A DNA stretch of 23,158 nucleotides, taken from UBA9715 sp003452695 (GTDB lineage Bacteria > Actinomycetota > Coriobacteriia > Coriobacteriales > Eggerthellaceae). Both the position numbers and the translations under genes were made by a program. Positions 1 through 8,059 of this stretch are shown piece after piece. The stretch is taken from contig CAMOTA010000036.1 of NCBI GenBank assembly GCA_946625225.1, positions 1 to 23,158 on the forward strand, in the 5' to 3' direction. The number at the start of each line of letters is the position of its first letter. Within the stretch, counting starts at the first letter, position 1. The notes under the pieces are model-generated. The model had not been told where the DNA came from. It did not search any database and saw nothing but the letters and a program-made list of their open reading frames with translations.

Positions 1-30
1 CCCGCCCCGCCGCTGGTCCGGCCTCGGAAA

Positions 31-50
31 GCGTCGAAACAATTCGACGC
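31..50 (-). terminator. Hairpin downstream of hypB
   Basis: A perfect 8-bp stem (GCGTCGAA / TTCGACGC) with the 4-base loop ACAA lies 21 bases beyond the hypB stop. On the minus strand only three T residues follow, so it is a weak Rho-independent terminator candidate closing the tat-hyp run. Confidence 0.4.
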
Positions 51-71
51 CGGTTCGCATGGCGGCGGAAG

Positions 72-722
72 CTATGCGTTACGCACGCGTTCGGCCAGCC
101 ACGCGGCCCATTCCTCCACCCCGTCGCCCTTGGTGGCGGCAATCGGGAAGATGGGCGCCTTCGGGTTCAGGTCGCGCACGGCAGTGTCGAAGGCCTGGCG
201 GTCGAAATCGAACACGGGCAGCGTGTCCACCTTGTTCAGGATTACCGCATCGGACACCTGGAAGATGCCCGGGTACTTCAACGGCTTGTCGTCGCCTTCG
301 GGCACCGACAAGATCATTACCTTCGCGTTCTCGCCCAGATCGAAATCGGTGGGACACACCAGGTTGCCCACGTTTTCGATGATGATCAGGTCTAGCCGCT
401 GCAGGTCCAGCACGTCCACCGCCCGCTTCAGCATGGCGCTTTCCAGGTGGCAGGCGCCGCCGGTGTTAATCTGCACGGCGGGAATGCCCTGCGCCTTTAT
501 CTTTTCTGCATCCACCGAGCTGGCGATATCGCCTTCGACGACAGCTATGTTGAACTCGTCGCGCAGGGCGTCGATGGTCGCCAGTATCGTGGAAGTCTTC
601 CCCGAACCGGGGCTTGCCAGCAGGTCCACCACATACACGTGGTGCTCGGCGAAGCGCGCGCGCAAATCGGCGGCGAGCGCGTCGTTTTTCTGCAGGATAG
701 GCTTGTTTATATCGATACGCAT
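72..722 (-). CDS. hypB: HypB, GTPase of NiFe-hydrogenase nickel insertion
   Basis: HypB is the cytoplasmic GTPase that, with HypA, delivers nickel to the large subunit of NiFe hydrogenases. The protein is 216 residues from the ATG at 722, chosen because GGAG lies five bases upstream; a longer reading would add 12 residues without a better site. Visible motifs are the P-loop ASPGSGKTS near residue 40, the family's conserved Cys-His metal site as GGACHLES, and the guanine-specificity motif NKVD. The N-terminal CxxCGC nickel site and the histidine-rich stretch found in some HypB proteins are absent, so high-affinity nickel storage at the N terminus is unlikely. It is the last gene of the run, 57 bases after hypA. 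Confidence 0.95.
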   Translation of the reverse strand: MRIDINKPILQKNDALAADLRARFAEHHVYVVDLLASPGSGKTSTILATIDALRDEFNIAVVEGDIASSVDAEKIKAQGIPAVQINTGGACHLESAMLKRAVDVLDLQRLDLIIIENVGNLVCPTDFDLGENAKVMILSVPEGDDKPLKYPGIFQVSDAVILNKVDTLPVFDFDRQAFDTAVRDLNPKAPIFPIAATKGDGVEEWAAWLAERVRNA

Positions 723-779
723 ATTCACTCCGTTCCTCGCGGCCCAGATCGTCGGCACAATCCGGCCTGGCCGAATGCG

Positions 780-1148
780 CTATCCCGTTGTACCGCCATC
801 GTCGGGCAGGTCCACTTCGATGGAGGCAATTTCCAGTTCGCGACCCGTAAGCAGCACCGTCTCGTAACTGCCACATGCGGGGCACGTGCGATGGAAGCGG
901 TCGTGCTCGAATTCGGTTGCGCATTCGAAGCACATGCTGGTTGGCGCCACCCATTCCACGGCCAGCCGCGCGCCTTCGCACGGCGTGCCTTCGGATAACG
1001 CCTCGAAAGCGAATTGCAGCGCGTCTTCTATGGCCTCGGTCATGTCGCCCACGCGCAGGTTCACGCACAACACGCGGTTGGCCCCCGCATCGGCTGCCGA
1101 GGCATTCACCACGTCTAGCACGCCCGCTATGATGCCCATCTCGTGCAT
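780..1148 (-). CDS. hypA: HypA, hydrogenase nickel metallochaperone
   Basis: HypA is the nickel chaperone partner of HypB in NiFe-hydrogenase maturation. The protein has 122 residues, normal for the family. It begins Met-His-Glu, the universal HypA nickel-binding start, which fixes the start codon at 1148. The structural zinc site is complete, with CxxC pairs at Cys73/Cys76 and Cys89/Cys92. It lies 23 bases after tatC and 57 bases before hypB on the same strand. Hydrogenase structural genes are not in the window. The link to tat is plausible because periplasm-facing NiFe hydrogenases are exported folded by Tat after Hyp-dependent maturation; that functional link is inference. Confidence 0.95.
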   Translation of the reverse strand: MHEMGIIAGVLDVVNASAADAGANRVLCVNLRVGDMTEAIEDALQFAFEALSEGTPCEGARLAVEWVAPTSMCFECATEFEHDRFHRTCPACGSYETVLLTGRELEIASIEVDLPDDGGTTG

Positions 1149-1171
1149 GCGGCCCTAGTCCTCGCCCGCGC

Positions 1172-1972
1172 CTAGTCCTGGTCTTCCGCCGAGTCTTCGC
1201 CGTACAGCTCGATTTCCTCTTGCTGCTGCTTTTTTATGCGCTTGGCCAGAACCACGCGCGCTATGAGCAGGCTCAGCTCGTACAGTCCTATCAGCGCGGC
1301 GAACAGCAGCAGCATCGTGACCGGGTTGGCGTCGGGCGTAACGCACGCTGCGAATATCAGCAGGCCCACGTAGACGAACCGCCAGCCAGCGCGCAGCTTG
1401 TGATAGGGCACGATGTTGAAGATGACCAGGTAGAATATGACTATGGGCAACTCGAACGCAATGCCGAAGCCTATTTCGAACCCGATGATGATGTTTATAT
1501 AGGACACTGCGTCGGGCAGCAGCGTGCCCCAGCCGTTGGCCTGGTGCGTTAGCCACTCGAACGCCGGGTGCAGGATGACGAAATAGCAGAACAGCGTACC
1601 TGCTATGAACAACGCGACGGCCGCCGCAAAGGTCGGGACGAACCACTTCCGCTCGCTTGGCTTCAGCGCCGGCAGGAAGAAGGCCAGTACCTGCCACAGG
1701 ATGAACGGCGACGTGGCCACGATGGACGTCCAGAACGACACCTTGAACTTAACGGTGAAGGGGTCGATGCTGCCGATGACGTTCAGCTGCTCGCCGTTGT
1801 CGTTAACGGGCAGGAAATCGCTGATGGGCAGTATGAGTATGCTGATGACCGTGGGCGCCGCCAGGTAGAACACGATAACCGCGACGAGCAGCACCACCAC
1901 GATGCGCACCAAGCGCATGCGCAGCTCGCCGAGGTGTTCCATAAGCGGCATGCGTGCGGGACCGATGGGCAT
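1172..1972 (-). CDS. tatC: TatC, core subunit of twin-arginine translocase
   Basis: TatC is the polytopic membrane receptor for twin-arginine signal peptides. The 266-residue protein has the family hallmarks: an N-terminal HLGELRMRL cytoplasmic motif, SPFILWQ in the second helix region, FFLPALKPSERK, the FEIGFGIAFELP segment, and a TPDANPVTMLLL periplasmic turn before the last helices. It ends in a charged tail rich in Glu, Asp and Gln. The ATG overlaps the TAA of tatA as TAATG (one shared base), so the two are translationally coupled. About six membrane segments are expected. Length and order are normal for the family. Confidence 0.96.
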   Translation of the reverse strand: MPIGPARMPLMEHLGELRMRLVRIVVVLLVAVIVFYLAAPTVISILILPISDFLPVNDNGEQLNVIGSIDPFTVKFKVSFWTSIVATSPFILWQVLAFFLPALKPSERKWFVPTFAAAVALFIAGTLFCYFVILHPAFEWLTHQANGWGTLLPDAVSYINIIIGFEIGFGIAFELPIVIFYLVIFNIVPYHKLRAGWRFVYVGLLIFAACVTPDANPVTMLLLFAALIGLYELSLLIARVVLAKRIKKQQQEEIELYGEDSAEDQD

Positions 1973-2724
1973 TACGCTTCGCCCCCTTCGCGTGCAGCTG
2001 CATCATCCGCACCCGCTGCGGGCACGGCGGTGGGCCTGGGATCGGCGGCAGGCGCGGAGGTTGCTCGGTCTTCGGATGCGGGTCCTGCCGCTGGCGTTGA
2101 AGAATCGGTTGCCGTGGCTTCGGTTTCGGTCACGGCTTCGGCAACGGCCTCGGCTGCGGGCTTGGCGTCGGAACCAGCCTGTCCAGAGGCAGCTGCGGCC
2201 TCTGCGGCCTTGCGCGCCGCGCGTTCGCGCTCGTAGCGGGCCTTGCGCTCGGTAAAGCTTTCCCGGCGCGGCTCGCCGGAGGCAGCCGCAGCGCCTGCCT
2301 CGCCCGTCGCTTCAGCTGCCTGCGAACCCTCCGACGCGGTGGCTGCAGCCGGGGCGCCCGCGGCCGGCGACGAAGACTTCGCGGCCGCCACGGCCGTTGC
2401 CGCCGTTGCGCCGACGGCACCCGCCGATGCCGCGGCGTTTGCCTTTGCGCTCGCCGCAGCGGACTGCTTGGCCTTGCGCTTGTCCTCCTGATGTTGCGCC
2501 AACTTGTCCAGCGCCTCCATGGGGTCCTTGAAGGGCTCGTTCGGGTTGTTGAAATCGATTATCTTCTCGTCGCCCAGCGCTTCGTTCATGTCCTGCTGCG
2601 CCTCGCGGAACTTCGCGATGGCACGCCCGACGGTGCGACCTATTTCGGGCAGCTTCTCGGGCCCGAATATCAGGAACGCGAATATAAGGATGATGAATAG
2701 CTCGAAACCGCCTATGCCAAACAC
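1972..2724 (-). CDS. tatA: TatA/TatB-family translocase subunit with long Ala-rich tail
   Basis: This is a pore-forming or receptor-assisting subunit of the Tat system. Residues 1-20 form the short membrane helix (MFGIGGFELFIILIFAFLIF), followed by the hinge FGPEKLPEIGR and an amphipathic helix to about residue 50. Glu8 is typical of TatB, whereas the FGP-KLPEIGR hinge resembles Gram-positive TatA; one protein may serve both roles. The protein is 250 residues, much longer than TatA (about 60-90) or most TatB. From about residue 85 it is a low-complexity Ala/Ser/Glu/Pro tail. The start is GTG, fixed by in-frame stops directly upstream (TGA and TAG two and one codons before). It sits 18 bases after the small membrane protein gene. 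Confidence 0.9.
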   Translation of the reverse strand: MFGIGGFELFIILIFAFLIFGPEKLPEIGRTVGRAIAKFREAQQDMNEALGDEKIIDFNNPNEPFKDPMEALDKLAQHQEDKRKAKQSAAASAKANAAASAGAVGATAATAVAAAKSSSPAAGAPAAATASEGSQAAEATGEAGAAAASGEPRRESFTERKARYERERAARKAAEAAAASGQAGSDAKPAAEAVAEAVTETEATATDSSTPAAGPASEDRATSAPAADPRPTAVPAAGADDAAAREGGEA

Positions 2725-2742
2725 AGGCTATCACCCATCGTC

Positions 2743-2958
2743 TTAGGCGCCGGCGCCGAGAACGGCCAGGCCCATTGTCGGTATTCCGAGCGCCAGCACC
2801 AGAATGACGCAGACGACGATCGTGAAGATCCGCTTCGTGCGCTCCTTGCGCTCCTTGGCCGCGGCTTCCCTGCGCACGCGCTCTTCCGCCGCCTTTATGC
2901 GCTCTTCGCGCTGCTTCGCCGTTAGTTTCTGACTCGACTTCTGCTGCTTCTTAGACAT
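2743..2958 (-). CDS. Small membrane protein, charged N-terminal helix plus one transmembrane segment
   Basis: I do not recognise this family. The 71-residue product starts at the ATG at 2958, which has GAGGAG four bases upstream; the longer reading to 3021 lacks such a site. Residues 1-43 are almost entirely Lys, Arg, Glu, Gln and Ala and look like a single charged helix or coiled coil. Residues 44-66 form one hydrophobic membrane span ending in Gly/Ala. It is the first gene of the run leading to tatA, 18 bases before the tatA GTG, so it is probably co-transcribed with the translocase. A role in Tat function is only guilt by association. Confidence 0.7.
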   Translation of the reverse strand: MSKKQQKSSQKLTAKQREERIKAAEERVRREAAAKERKERTKRIFTIVVCVILVLALGIPTMGLAVLGAGA

Positions 2959-3033
2959 GCTGCTCCTCGGGCTTTTCCACAGACAACCGGCCCCACGTGC
3001 ATGCGCGGCCGAAACGTTCACATACAGCCTGCA

Positions 3034-3042
3034 ATAATAACA
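3034..3042 (-). promoter_or_regulatory. Extended -10 promoter of the tat-hyp run
   Basis: Read on the minus strand, TG-T-TATTAT matches an extended -10 element. No convincing -35 is seen. The predicted start of transcription is near 3027, giving a leader of about 70 bases before the 2958 start codon. Confidence 0.4.
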
Positions 3043-3121
3043 TCGTCCCGCGCAACCGCGCCAAAGTTCATACGGTATCCCCGATGATACATTACCTCAG
3101 AGAAAATGCATCATTCGCATC

Positions 3122-3130
3122 TGCTATACT
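3122..3130 (+). promoter_or_regulatory. Extended -10 promoter of menG, leaderless layout
   Basis: TG-C-TATACT is a near-perfect extended -10 element whose hexamer ends six bases before the menG ATG at 3137. Transcription would therefore begin at or within a base or two of the A of the start codon. No -35 match and no ribosome binding site are visible. Confidence 0.5.
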
Positions 3131-3136
3131 GGGCGC

Positions 3137-3910
3137 ATGATAGAACCGACTGCATCAAATCAGCCGACGACCGTCGACACCGCCACCGGCTTGGCCGCGC
3201 CCGCCGAGCTTTCCACCGAACGCGTGAAGGACATCTTCTCGTTCATCGCGCGCCGCTACGAACTGTTCAACGCGGTATCGAGCTTCGGATCGTACCGGCG
3301 CTGGCTGGACGGAATGATGCGCCAAGCGCCTATCCTGCCCCATCACGACGTGCTGGACATCGCCGGCGGCACGGGCGACGTGTCGCGCTGGGTGGCGCGC
3401 TGGCACCGGCCCGCGCACATTCAATGCACCGACCTCGTGCCCGCCATGCTGGAAGTGGCGCGCATGCACCAGGCCCACGGCGACTTCGGCGACGTGCCCA
3501 TCGACTTCGACGTGGTGGACGCGCAGGACATCCCCTACGCCGACGCCAGCTACGACGTCGTGACCATGGCCTACGGCATACGCAACATGCCCGACCGCCC
3601 ACGTGCGCTTGCCGAGATGTTCCGTGTGCTGAAGCCGGGCGGCGCGCTGGTGTGCCTGGAGTTCTCCACGCCGCCAAACCCCGTGTGGCGCGCGTTGTAC
3701 ACGTTCTACCTGAAACACCTCATTCCGTTCTGGGGCGGACTTATCACCGGCGACCGTTCGGGATTCGTGTACCTTTCCAAGTCCATCCGGGCCTTCCCCG
3801 ACCAGCGCGGATTGGCCGACCTGATGCGCCAGGCAGGGTTCAGCGACGTTACCTGGCAGAACTACACCGGCGGCATAGCGGCCGTGCACGTGGCGCACAA
3901 GCCTGAATGA
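3137..3910 (+). CDS. menG: Demethylmenaquinone methyltransferase (UbiE/MenG family)
   Basis: The protein is a class I SAM-dependent methyltransferase that performs the last C-methylation of menaquinone, the respiratory quinone expected in this lineage. The 257 residues include an N-terminal VKDIFSFIARRYELFNAVSS region typical of UbiE/MenG, the SAM-binding LDIAGGTGDVS loop near residues 73-83, the acidic DLVPAMLEVA segment, a DAQDIPYADASYDVVTMAYG block with motif GIRNMPDRPRALAEM, and LKPGGALVCLEFSTP. An N-terminal extension of about 25 residues rich in Ala, Thr and Pro precedes the conserved domain. The gene is divergent from the tat run and appears to be monocistronic. The start codon coincides with the predicted transcription start. 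Confidence 0.9.
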   Translation: MIEPTASNQPTTVDTATGLAAPAELSTERVKDIFSFIARRYELFNAVSSFGSYRRWLDGMMRQAPILPHHDVLDIAGGTGDVSRWVARWHRPAHIQCTDLVPAMLEVARMHQAHGDFGDVPIDFDVVDAQDIPYADASYDVVTMAYGIRNMPDRPRALAEMFRVLKPGGALVCLEFSTPPNPVWRALYTFYLKHLIPFWGGLITGDRSGFVYLSKSIRAFPDQRGLADLMRQAGFSDVTWQNYTGGIAAVHVAHKPE

Positions 3911-4112
3911 ACGCAGCCTCCCATGGCCGTTACAGTTCACTCTATGCAGCCAAGCCGGCGGTCGAGCAAGGGGGGCGTGTGAACTCTGTTACCCAGGGCC
4001 AAGCCAACGGCGCTTTTGTTTTGCCGACAGCGCCATCGACAGCGCGAAGGTGTAGAATACTGCAGTAATACGACTCGTGACTTTCTGCAAACCGCTGCGA
4101 GGAGAGAAGGAT

Positions 4113-4415
4113 ATGCTAGAGATTGCGACCAACGTGGATGGCGATACCGTAGAACTGAAGCTTGAAGGCAGGCTGGACGTGAAAGCGGCAAAAGACGCCG
4201 ATACGGCATTCACGCAAGCGGCCGAGATGGCGCCAAACGTCGTGTTGAACCTGGAGAACCTGGACTACATTGCCAGCGCCGGCCTGCGCGCGCTGAAGCG
4301 CCTGCGTTCGGCCGTGCGAGCAAACGGCGGTTCGCTGCTGGTAAGGAACACCCAGGAAACCGTAATGGAAGTATTCGAGATGACCGGTTTCGCAGCAATG
4401 CTTACCTTCGAATAA
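4113..4415 (+). CDS. STAS-domain anti-sigma factor antagonist (RsbV/SpoIIAA-like)
   Basis: In partner-switching systems this small cytoplasmic protein, when unphosphorylated, sequesters the anti-sigma kinase and frees a sigma factor. The protein is 100 residues, normal for the family. The STAS core shows GRLDVKAAKD near residue 19 and VLNLENLDYIASAGLRALK, in which Ser55 is at the place phosphorylated in SpoIIAA. The ATG at 4113 is preferred because GAGGAGAGAAGG precedes it; a GTG at 4077 in the same frame has no such site. The anti-sigma kinase gene follows after 23 bases. No sigma factor gene is adjacent, so the target is unknown. Confidence 0.88.
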   Translation: MLEIATNVDGDTVELKLEGRLDVKAAKDADTAFTQAAEMAPNVVLNLENLDYIASAGLRALKRLRSAVRANGGSLLVRNTQETVMEVFEMTGFAAMLTFE

Positions 4416-4438
4416 GGCAAGCGGAAGGGAGCCAGCTC

Positions 4439-4849
4439 ATGAGAAGCCTGACCGTCCCCGCGAACGACGAGGATCCCGAACCCATCGTCGAATTCGTGAA
4501 ACAAGAGCTTTCGCAGTACGATTGTCCTCCGAAGGCCCTCTATCACATAGAGGTGGCCATCGAGGAAATAATCGTGAACATCGTAAACTATGCAGGGTTG
4601 TTGCCCGAAGACGGCGTGGAAGTGCGCTGCGAGGTGCTCGACGATCCGCTGCGCGTGGTAATCCAGTTCCTGGACCGCGGCGTACCGTTCGACCCGCTGG
4701 CGCGCGAGGACCCCGACACATCAGCCGAAGCCCTGATGGAAAGCGAAGGTGGCCTGGGCATACTGATGGTGAAGAAAATGATGGACGACGTATCGTACGC
4801 CTACGAGAGCGGCAAGAATACGCTGACCATCCTGAAGCGCCTGACGTAA
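4439..4849 (+). CDS. Anti-sigma regulatory factor, RsbW/SpoIIAB-like GHKL kinase
   Basis: This is a small GHKL-type ATPase/kinase predicted to bind and inhibit a sigma factor and to phosphorylate the STAS protein encoded just upstream. The protein has 136 residues. The N box is EVAIEEIIVNIVNYA with the metal-binding Asn, the G1-type motif is LDRGVPFDPL, and the G2-type motif is EGGLGILMVKKMMDDVSY. A GGGAG site lies seven bases before the ATG. The two genes form a tight partner-switch cassette. Whether the client is a stress sigma factor or another regulator cannot be read from the sequence. Confidence 0.88.
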   Translation: MRSLTVPANDEDPEPIVEFVKQELSQYDCPPKALYHIEVAIEEIIVNIVNYAGLLPEDGVEVRCEVLDDPLRVVIQFLDRGVPFDPLAREDPDTSAEALMESEGGLGILMVKKMMDDVSYAYESGKNTLTILKRLT

Positions 4850-4873
4850 GGGCGCGCATCTCCCGTATTCTGC

Positions 4874-4908
4874 AGCCTGCCGAACGCGAAGCGACTTTCA
4901 GGCAGGCT
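4874..4908. terminator. Hairpin between convergent genes
   Basis: AGCCTGCC and GGCAGGCT form an 8-bp stem with a 19-base loop in the 57-base gap between the anti-sigma gene and the end of the tsa fusion; its right arm reaches the tsa stop codon. There is no T run. It could serve both directions, but this is weak evidence. Confidence 0.3.
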
Positions 4909-7900
4909 AGTACGGCTCGTCCAGGTTGGCGTGTGCATACGCATCGGCGGACAGGTCGAAGAAAGCGCCCGTGCGGTAGCGGTCGAGCGCGACGAGCGCT
5001 ATCATGCCGGCGTTATCGCCACAGCTGGAAAGCGGGGGCATGACCAGGCGCACGTGCAATCGCCGGCAGAGCCTTTCGTAGGCCGCCCGCAACATGGGGT
5101 TCGCCGCCACGCCGCCGCCCAGGCAAAACGTGGGCGCACCAGTTTGCTTCAACGCAGTTTCGGCTTTGGCAACCTGCACGTCCACGACCGCCTGCTGGAA
5201 GCTTGCGGCGATGTCGGGCACGTTCAGCTGGCGGCCCGCCTGGCGTTCCTTGTTTATGTAGTTCACGACGGCCGTCTTCAGGCCCGAAAGCGAAAACCGG
5301 AGGTCGTGCGAATGCAGCATGGCGCGCGGGAAATCGATGGCCTCCGGATTGCCGCAGGACGCCTGACGCGATATGACGGGGCCGCCGGGATACCCCAGCC
5401 CGAGGGCCTTTGCAACTTTGTCGAAAGCCTCCCCCACCGCATCGTCTATGGTGGCACCGAGCGTTTCGTAGTCGCCCCAGGCACGCATGTGCACGAGCAT
5501 CGTGTTGCCACCCGACACGAGCGACACCACGGCAGGCGGCTGGAAATCCGGCGCTCCTATCTTGTTTGCATACAGATGGCCTTCCAGATGGTTCACCCCG
5601 ACGAAGGGCACGTCCAACGCCCATGCCGCCCCCTTGGCGAAGGCCACGCCCACCACGAGCGCGCCCACGAGCCCCGGGGCATAAGTTACGCCAACGGCAT
5701 CCAGATTGCACCAGTCCACGCCAGCCACCTGCAGGGCTTCCGCGCACACCCCGCAGATGGCCTCGATGTGCTTGCGACTGGCAATCTCGGGAACGACGCC
5801 CCCGAAGCGGGCATGGAAATCTATCTGAGATGCCACGATGTCGGAACGCAGAACGCCGCGCCCGTCCACGACGGCGGCCGCAGTTTCATCGCAGGACGAT
5901 TCTATGGCAAGGATAACAGGCGACTGCGCTTTCGGTGAATCGGGCGCAGGAGGCTGTTCGGATTCCGAAAGTCGCTGGACCTTGGCGCTGTCGGCCGGCC
6001 CGATGCAGGCCGCCGTGTCGCCAGCCGCGGGCCCTTCGTCGCTTTGAAGACGCTGCAAATGCATGCCCGCCACGTCGTGGGCGGCAAGCGGCAGCGGCCC
6101 CTGCATGATAGCCGCGTCCTCGCCATCCGAATAATAACGCGGCCGCACGCCAACGCGCACAAGCCCCAGATGCGCATAGAACGCCTGTGCGGCATCGTTC
6201 GAAGCGCGCACCTCCAGCGAGCACGTGGAAGCCCCCAGGTTGCGCGCGTCTTCCGCCAGGTGCGCCAGCAGCGTCCGCGCAATGCCCAGCCGCCGCCACG
6301 CATCTTCCACCGCCACTTTCAACACCTGAAGATCGCCGTCCACGACCAAACCGCCCGCATAGCCCACGAGCCGCCCCGCATGCTCGGCAACCCACCAGCT
6401 GCGGTCGCGCTGGGAAAGCTCGTCGGCCACGAGCCGCTCGCTCCAAGCATCGCTTCCGAGGGCGCGCGCCTCCAGCGCTGCCACCGCCGGCGCATCCGAT
6501 GCCGCAAGCGGCCGGTAGACCACGCCGTCCCGGTCTGGCACGGCCGCCAGCACGGCGGTTGCATGCATGGTCTGCCTGCCCACGCCGCCGTCGGGCGCCA
6601 AATCCCGCACGCCGGTCTTCAGGTTTCGCTCGTCGCCCAGTGCCAGCTTCGTACGCTCGTGCTCTTCGGCATCCGACAGGCGCGTGTACACGGGAAGGGC
6701 AAACGCAGGGTCGTGGCGCGTCGCATCCAATGGGTCCGCATCGCCGTTGCGCCAAGCAGCGCGCAATGCCAGCAACAGGCCGCGACCCGTCGCATCCCAC
6801 AGGCCGTCGGAAAGAACGGTTCCGAAAGGCGCGAGTTCTTCAAGATATTTCACCAGGCCGTCGCCGCATATCTGAACATCGCGGAAATCGGGGTCGGACG
6901 ATTCCAGCTCGCGTGCGAAATCCTCGGCCTTCACGACCCGGTCGGCGCTTCGACGGTGCGCGGAATCGTCATCCAAATCGAACCACGCGGGATACACTTC
7001 CTTGCGCATGGCGTCGGCCACGACGAGTACGCGCCCGCGCACGCCTGCGGCCTGCGCGTTCCACGCGATGGCGTCGAGCGTGGAAACGCCCACGAGCCCC
7101 ACGCCAAGCGCCTGCGCCACGCCCTTGGCCGTGGCCATGGCTATGCGCACGCCCGTGAACGACCCGGGGCCGCGGCCCACGCACACGCAGGCAATGTCGC
7201 CGCGCCGCACGCCGCATTCCGCAAGCAGGGCATCCACCTGGGGAAGCAGCTGTGTGTTGGAAGCCCGGTGTGCGCGCACCTCGCGCGTGGCCAGCGCCCG
7301 CACATCGCGATTGCGTGCATCCAGGACGCCAACGGCCAGCGCCACCACCTCGTTTGCCGTATCGAAGGCAAGCACGCATGGCTCGTCTTGCCCGGGTGCG
7401 GCTTCCACGGACGGGGGCGATGCATCCACGGGGGACGCCTCGTCGGCCAGAGAGGTCGCCACACGCGAAACCTCGCCCCTGCCGCAGCGCGCGGCGCCAT
7501 CCCCCGCGTCCTCTTCCGACGCCCGCTGCCAGGCCCTGCGCCATTCCCCCAGCAGGGCCTGGGGGCGCTCGCCCCGCGCATGCGCGACGACCAGGCGCGC
7601 CTCGTCTCCTACTTTGCGCAGCTCCACGCCCAGGAACTCATCGAAAGCCTGGGGAAACTTCTCGGCCCACTCCACGAAGCAGGCGCCGCCCGACTCCAGG
7701 TACTCGCGCAGGCCGATGTCCTCCAGCTGCTCGGCGTCGTCCAGGCGGTACAGGTCGAAATGATGAAGCGGCAATCGCCCCGACCCGTAGGTGAGCACGA
7801 TGTTGAACGTGGGGCTTATCGGCACCTCCGCCGCATGCAACCCACCTGCCGCACCTTGCACGAACTGGGTCTTTCCCGCGCCCAGGTCGCCCGTCAGCAA

Positions 7901-8059
7901 CACGACGTCGCCGGCGCGCAAGCACGAGCCCAGCGCCTGGCCAAGCAGCCGCGTGTCGTTGGCGCTGGCAGTGCTCACCGCGAAGTCCGCGTTATCGGCT
8001 GGCTCTACGGCATCGGTTGAACTCGGGTTTTCCGCAAATCGGTTCTTGCTCATAAGCAT
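4907..8059 (-). CDS. tsaE-tsaB-rimI-tsaD: Four-domain fusion TsaE-TsaB-RimI-TsaD (t6A tRNA modification plus protein acetyltransferase)
   Basis: One uninterrupted 1050-codon frame holds four complete enzymes. Residues 26-165: TsaE ATPase, with P-loop GDLGAGKT (57-64), HHFDLYRL and VEWAEKFP. Residues 228-462: TsaB, with LAFDTA, GPGSFTGVRIA (297-307) and the terminal PVYTR. Residues 513-655: RimI GNAT acetyltransferase, with acetyl-CoA loop RRLGIA and NDAAQAFYAHLGL. Residues 714-1050: TsaD, with AIESSCDETAAAV, metal ligands His824 and His828 in NHLEGH, GGGVAANPML and Asp1015. Linkers of about 50-65 residues rich in Ala, Glu, Asp, Ser and Pro join them. The ATG at 8059 is chosen because AAGGA lies nine bases upstream. 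TsaB, TsaD and TsaE complete t6A37 synthesis from the TsaC product; TsaC is not here. RimI acetylates ribosomal protein S18 in other bacteria. The domain order equals the separate ydiB-ydiC-ydiD-ydiE genes of Bacillus. Confidence 0.95.
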   Translation of the reverse strand: MLMSKNRFAENPSSTDAVEPADNADFAVSTASANDTRLLGQALGSCLRAGDVVLLTGDLGAGKTQFVQGAAGGLHAAEVPISPTFNIVLTYGSGRLPLHHFDLYRLDDAEQLEDIGLREYLESGGACFVEWAEKFPQAFDEFLGVELRKVGDEARLVVAHARGERPQALLGEWRRAWQRASEEDAGDGAARCGRGEVSRVATSLADEASPVDASPPSVEAAPGQDEPCVLAFDTANEVVALAVGVLDARNRDVRALATREVRAHRASNTQLLPQVDALLAECGVRRGDIACVCVGRGPGSFTGVRIAMATAKGVAQALGVGLVGVSTLDAIAWNAQAAGVRGRVLVVADAMRKEVYPAWFDLDDDSAHRRSADRVVKAEDFARELESSDPDFRDVQICGDGLVKYLEELAPFGTVLSDGLWDATGRGLLLALRAAWRNGDADPLDATRHDPAFALPVYTRLSDAEEHERTKLALGDERNLKTGVRDLAPDGGVGRQTMHATAVLAAVPDRDGVVYRPLAASDAPAVAALEARALGSDAWSERLVADELSQRDRSWWVAEHAGRLVGYAGGLVVDGDLQVLKVAVEDAWRRLGIARTLLAHLAEDARNLGASTCSLEVRASNDAAQAFYAHLGLVRVGVRPRYYSDGEDAAIMQGPLPLAAHDVAGMHLQRLQSDEGPAAGDTAACIGPADSAKVQRLSESEQPPAPDSPKAQSPVILAIESSCDETAAAVVDGRGVLRSDIVASQIDFHARFGGVVPEIASRKHIEAICGVCAEALQVAGVDWCNLDAVGVTYAPGLVGALVVGVAFAKGAAWALDVPFVGVNHLEGHLYANKIGAPDFQPPAVVSLVSGGNTMLVHMRAWGDYETLGATIDDAVGEAFDKVAKALGLGYPGGPVISRQASCGNPEAIDFPRAMLHSHDLRFSLSGLKTAVVNYINKERQAGRQLNVPDIAASFQQAVVDVQVAKAETALKQTGAPTFCLGGGVAANPMLRAAYERLCRRLHVRLVMPPLSSCGDNAGMIALVALDRYRTGAFFDLSADAYAHANLDEPY

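Noticed and set aside
3911..4112. Imperfect inverted repeat and possible terminator between menG and the STAS gene
   Set aside because: The arms (GGCCGTTACAGTTCAC and GTGTGAACTCTGTTACC) match too poorly and there is no T run after a stable stem.
4077..4112. Upstream GTG start for the STAS protein
   Set aside because: It has no ribosome site, and the extra 12 residues are not part of the STAS fold.
6044..8020. 658-codon plus-strand frame opposite the tsa fusion
   Set aside because: It has His/Arg-rich composition typical of an antisense shadow in high-GC DNA, and the minus-strand frame has four recognised domains.
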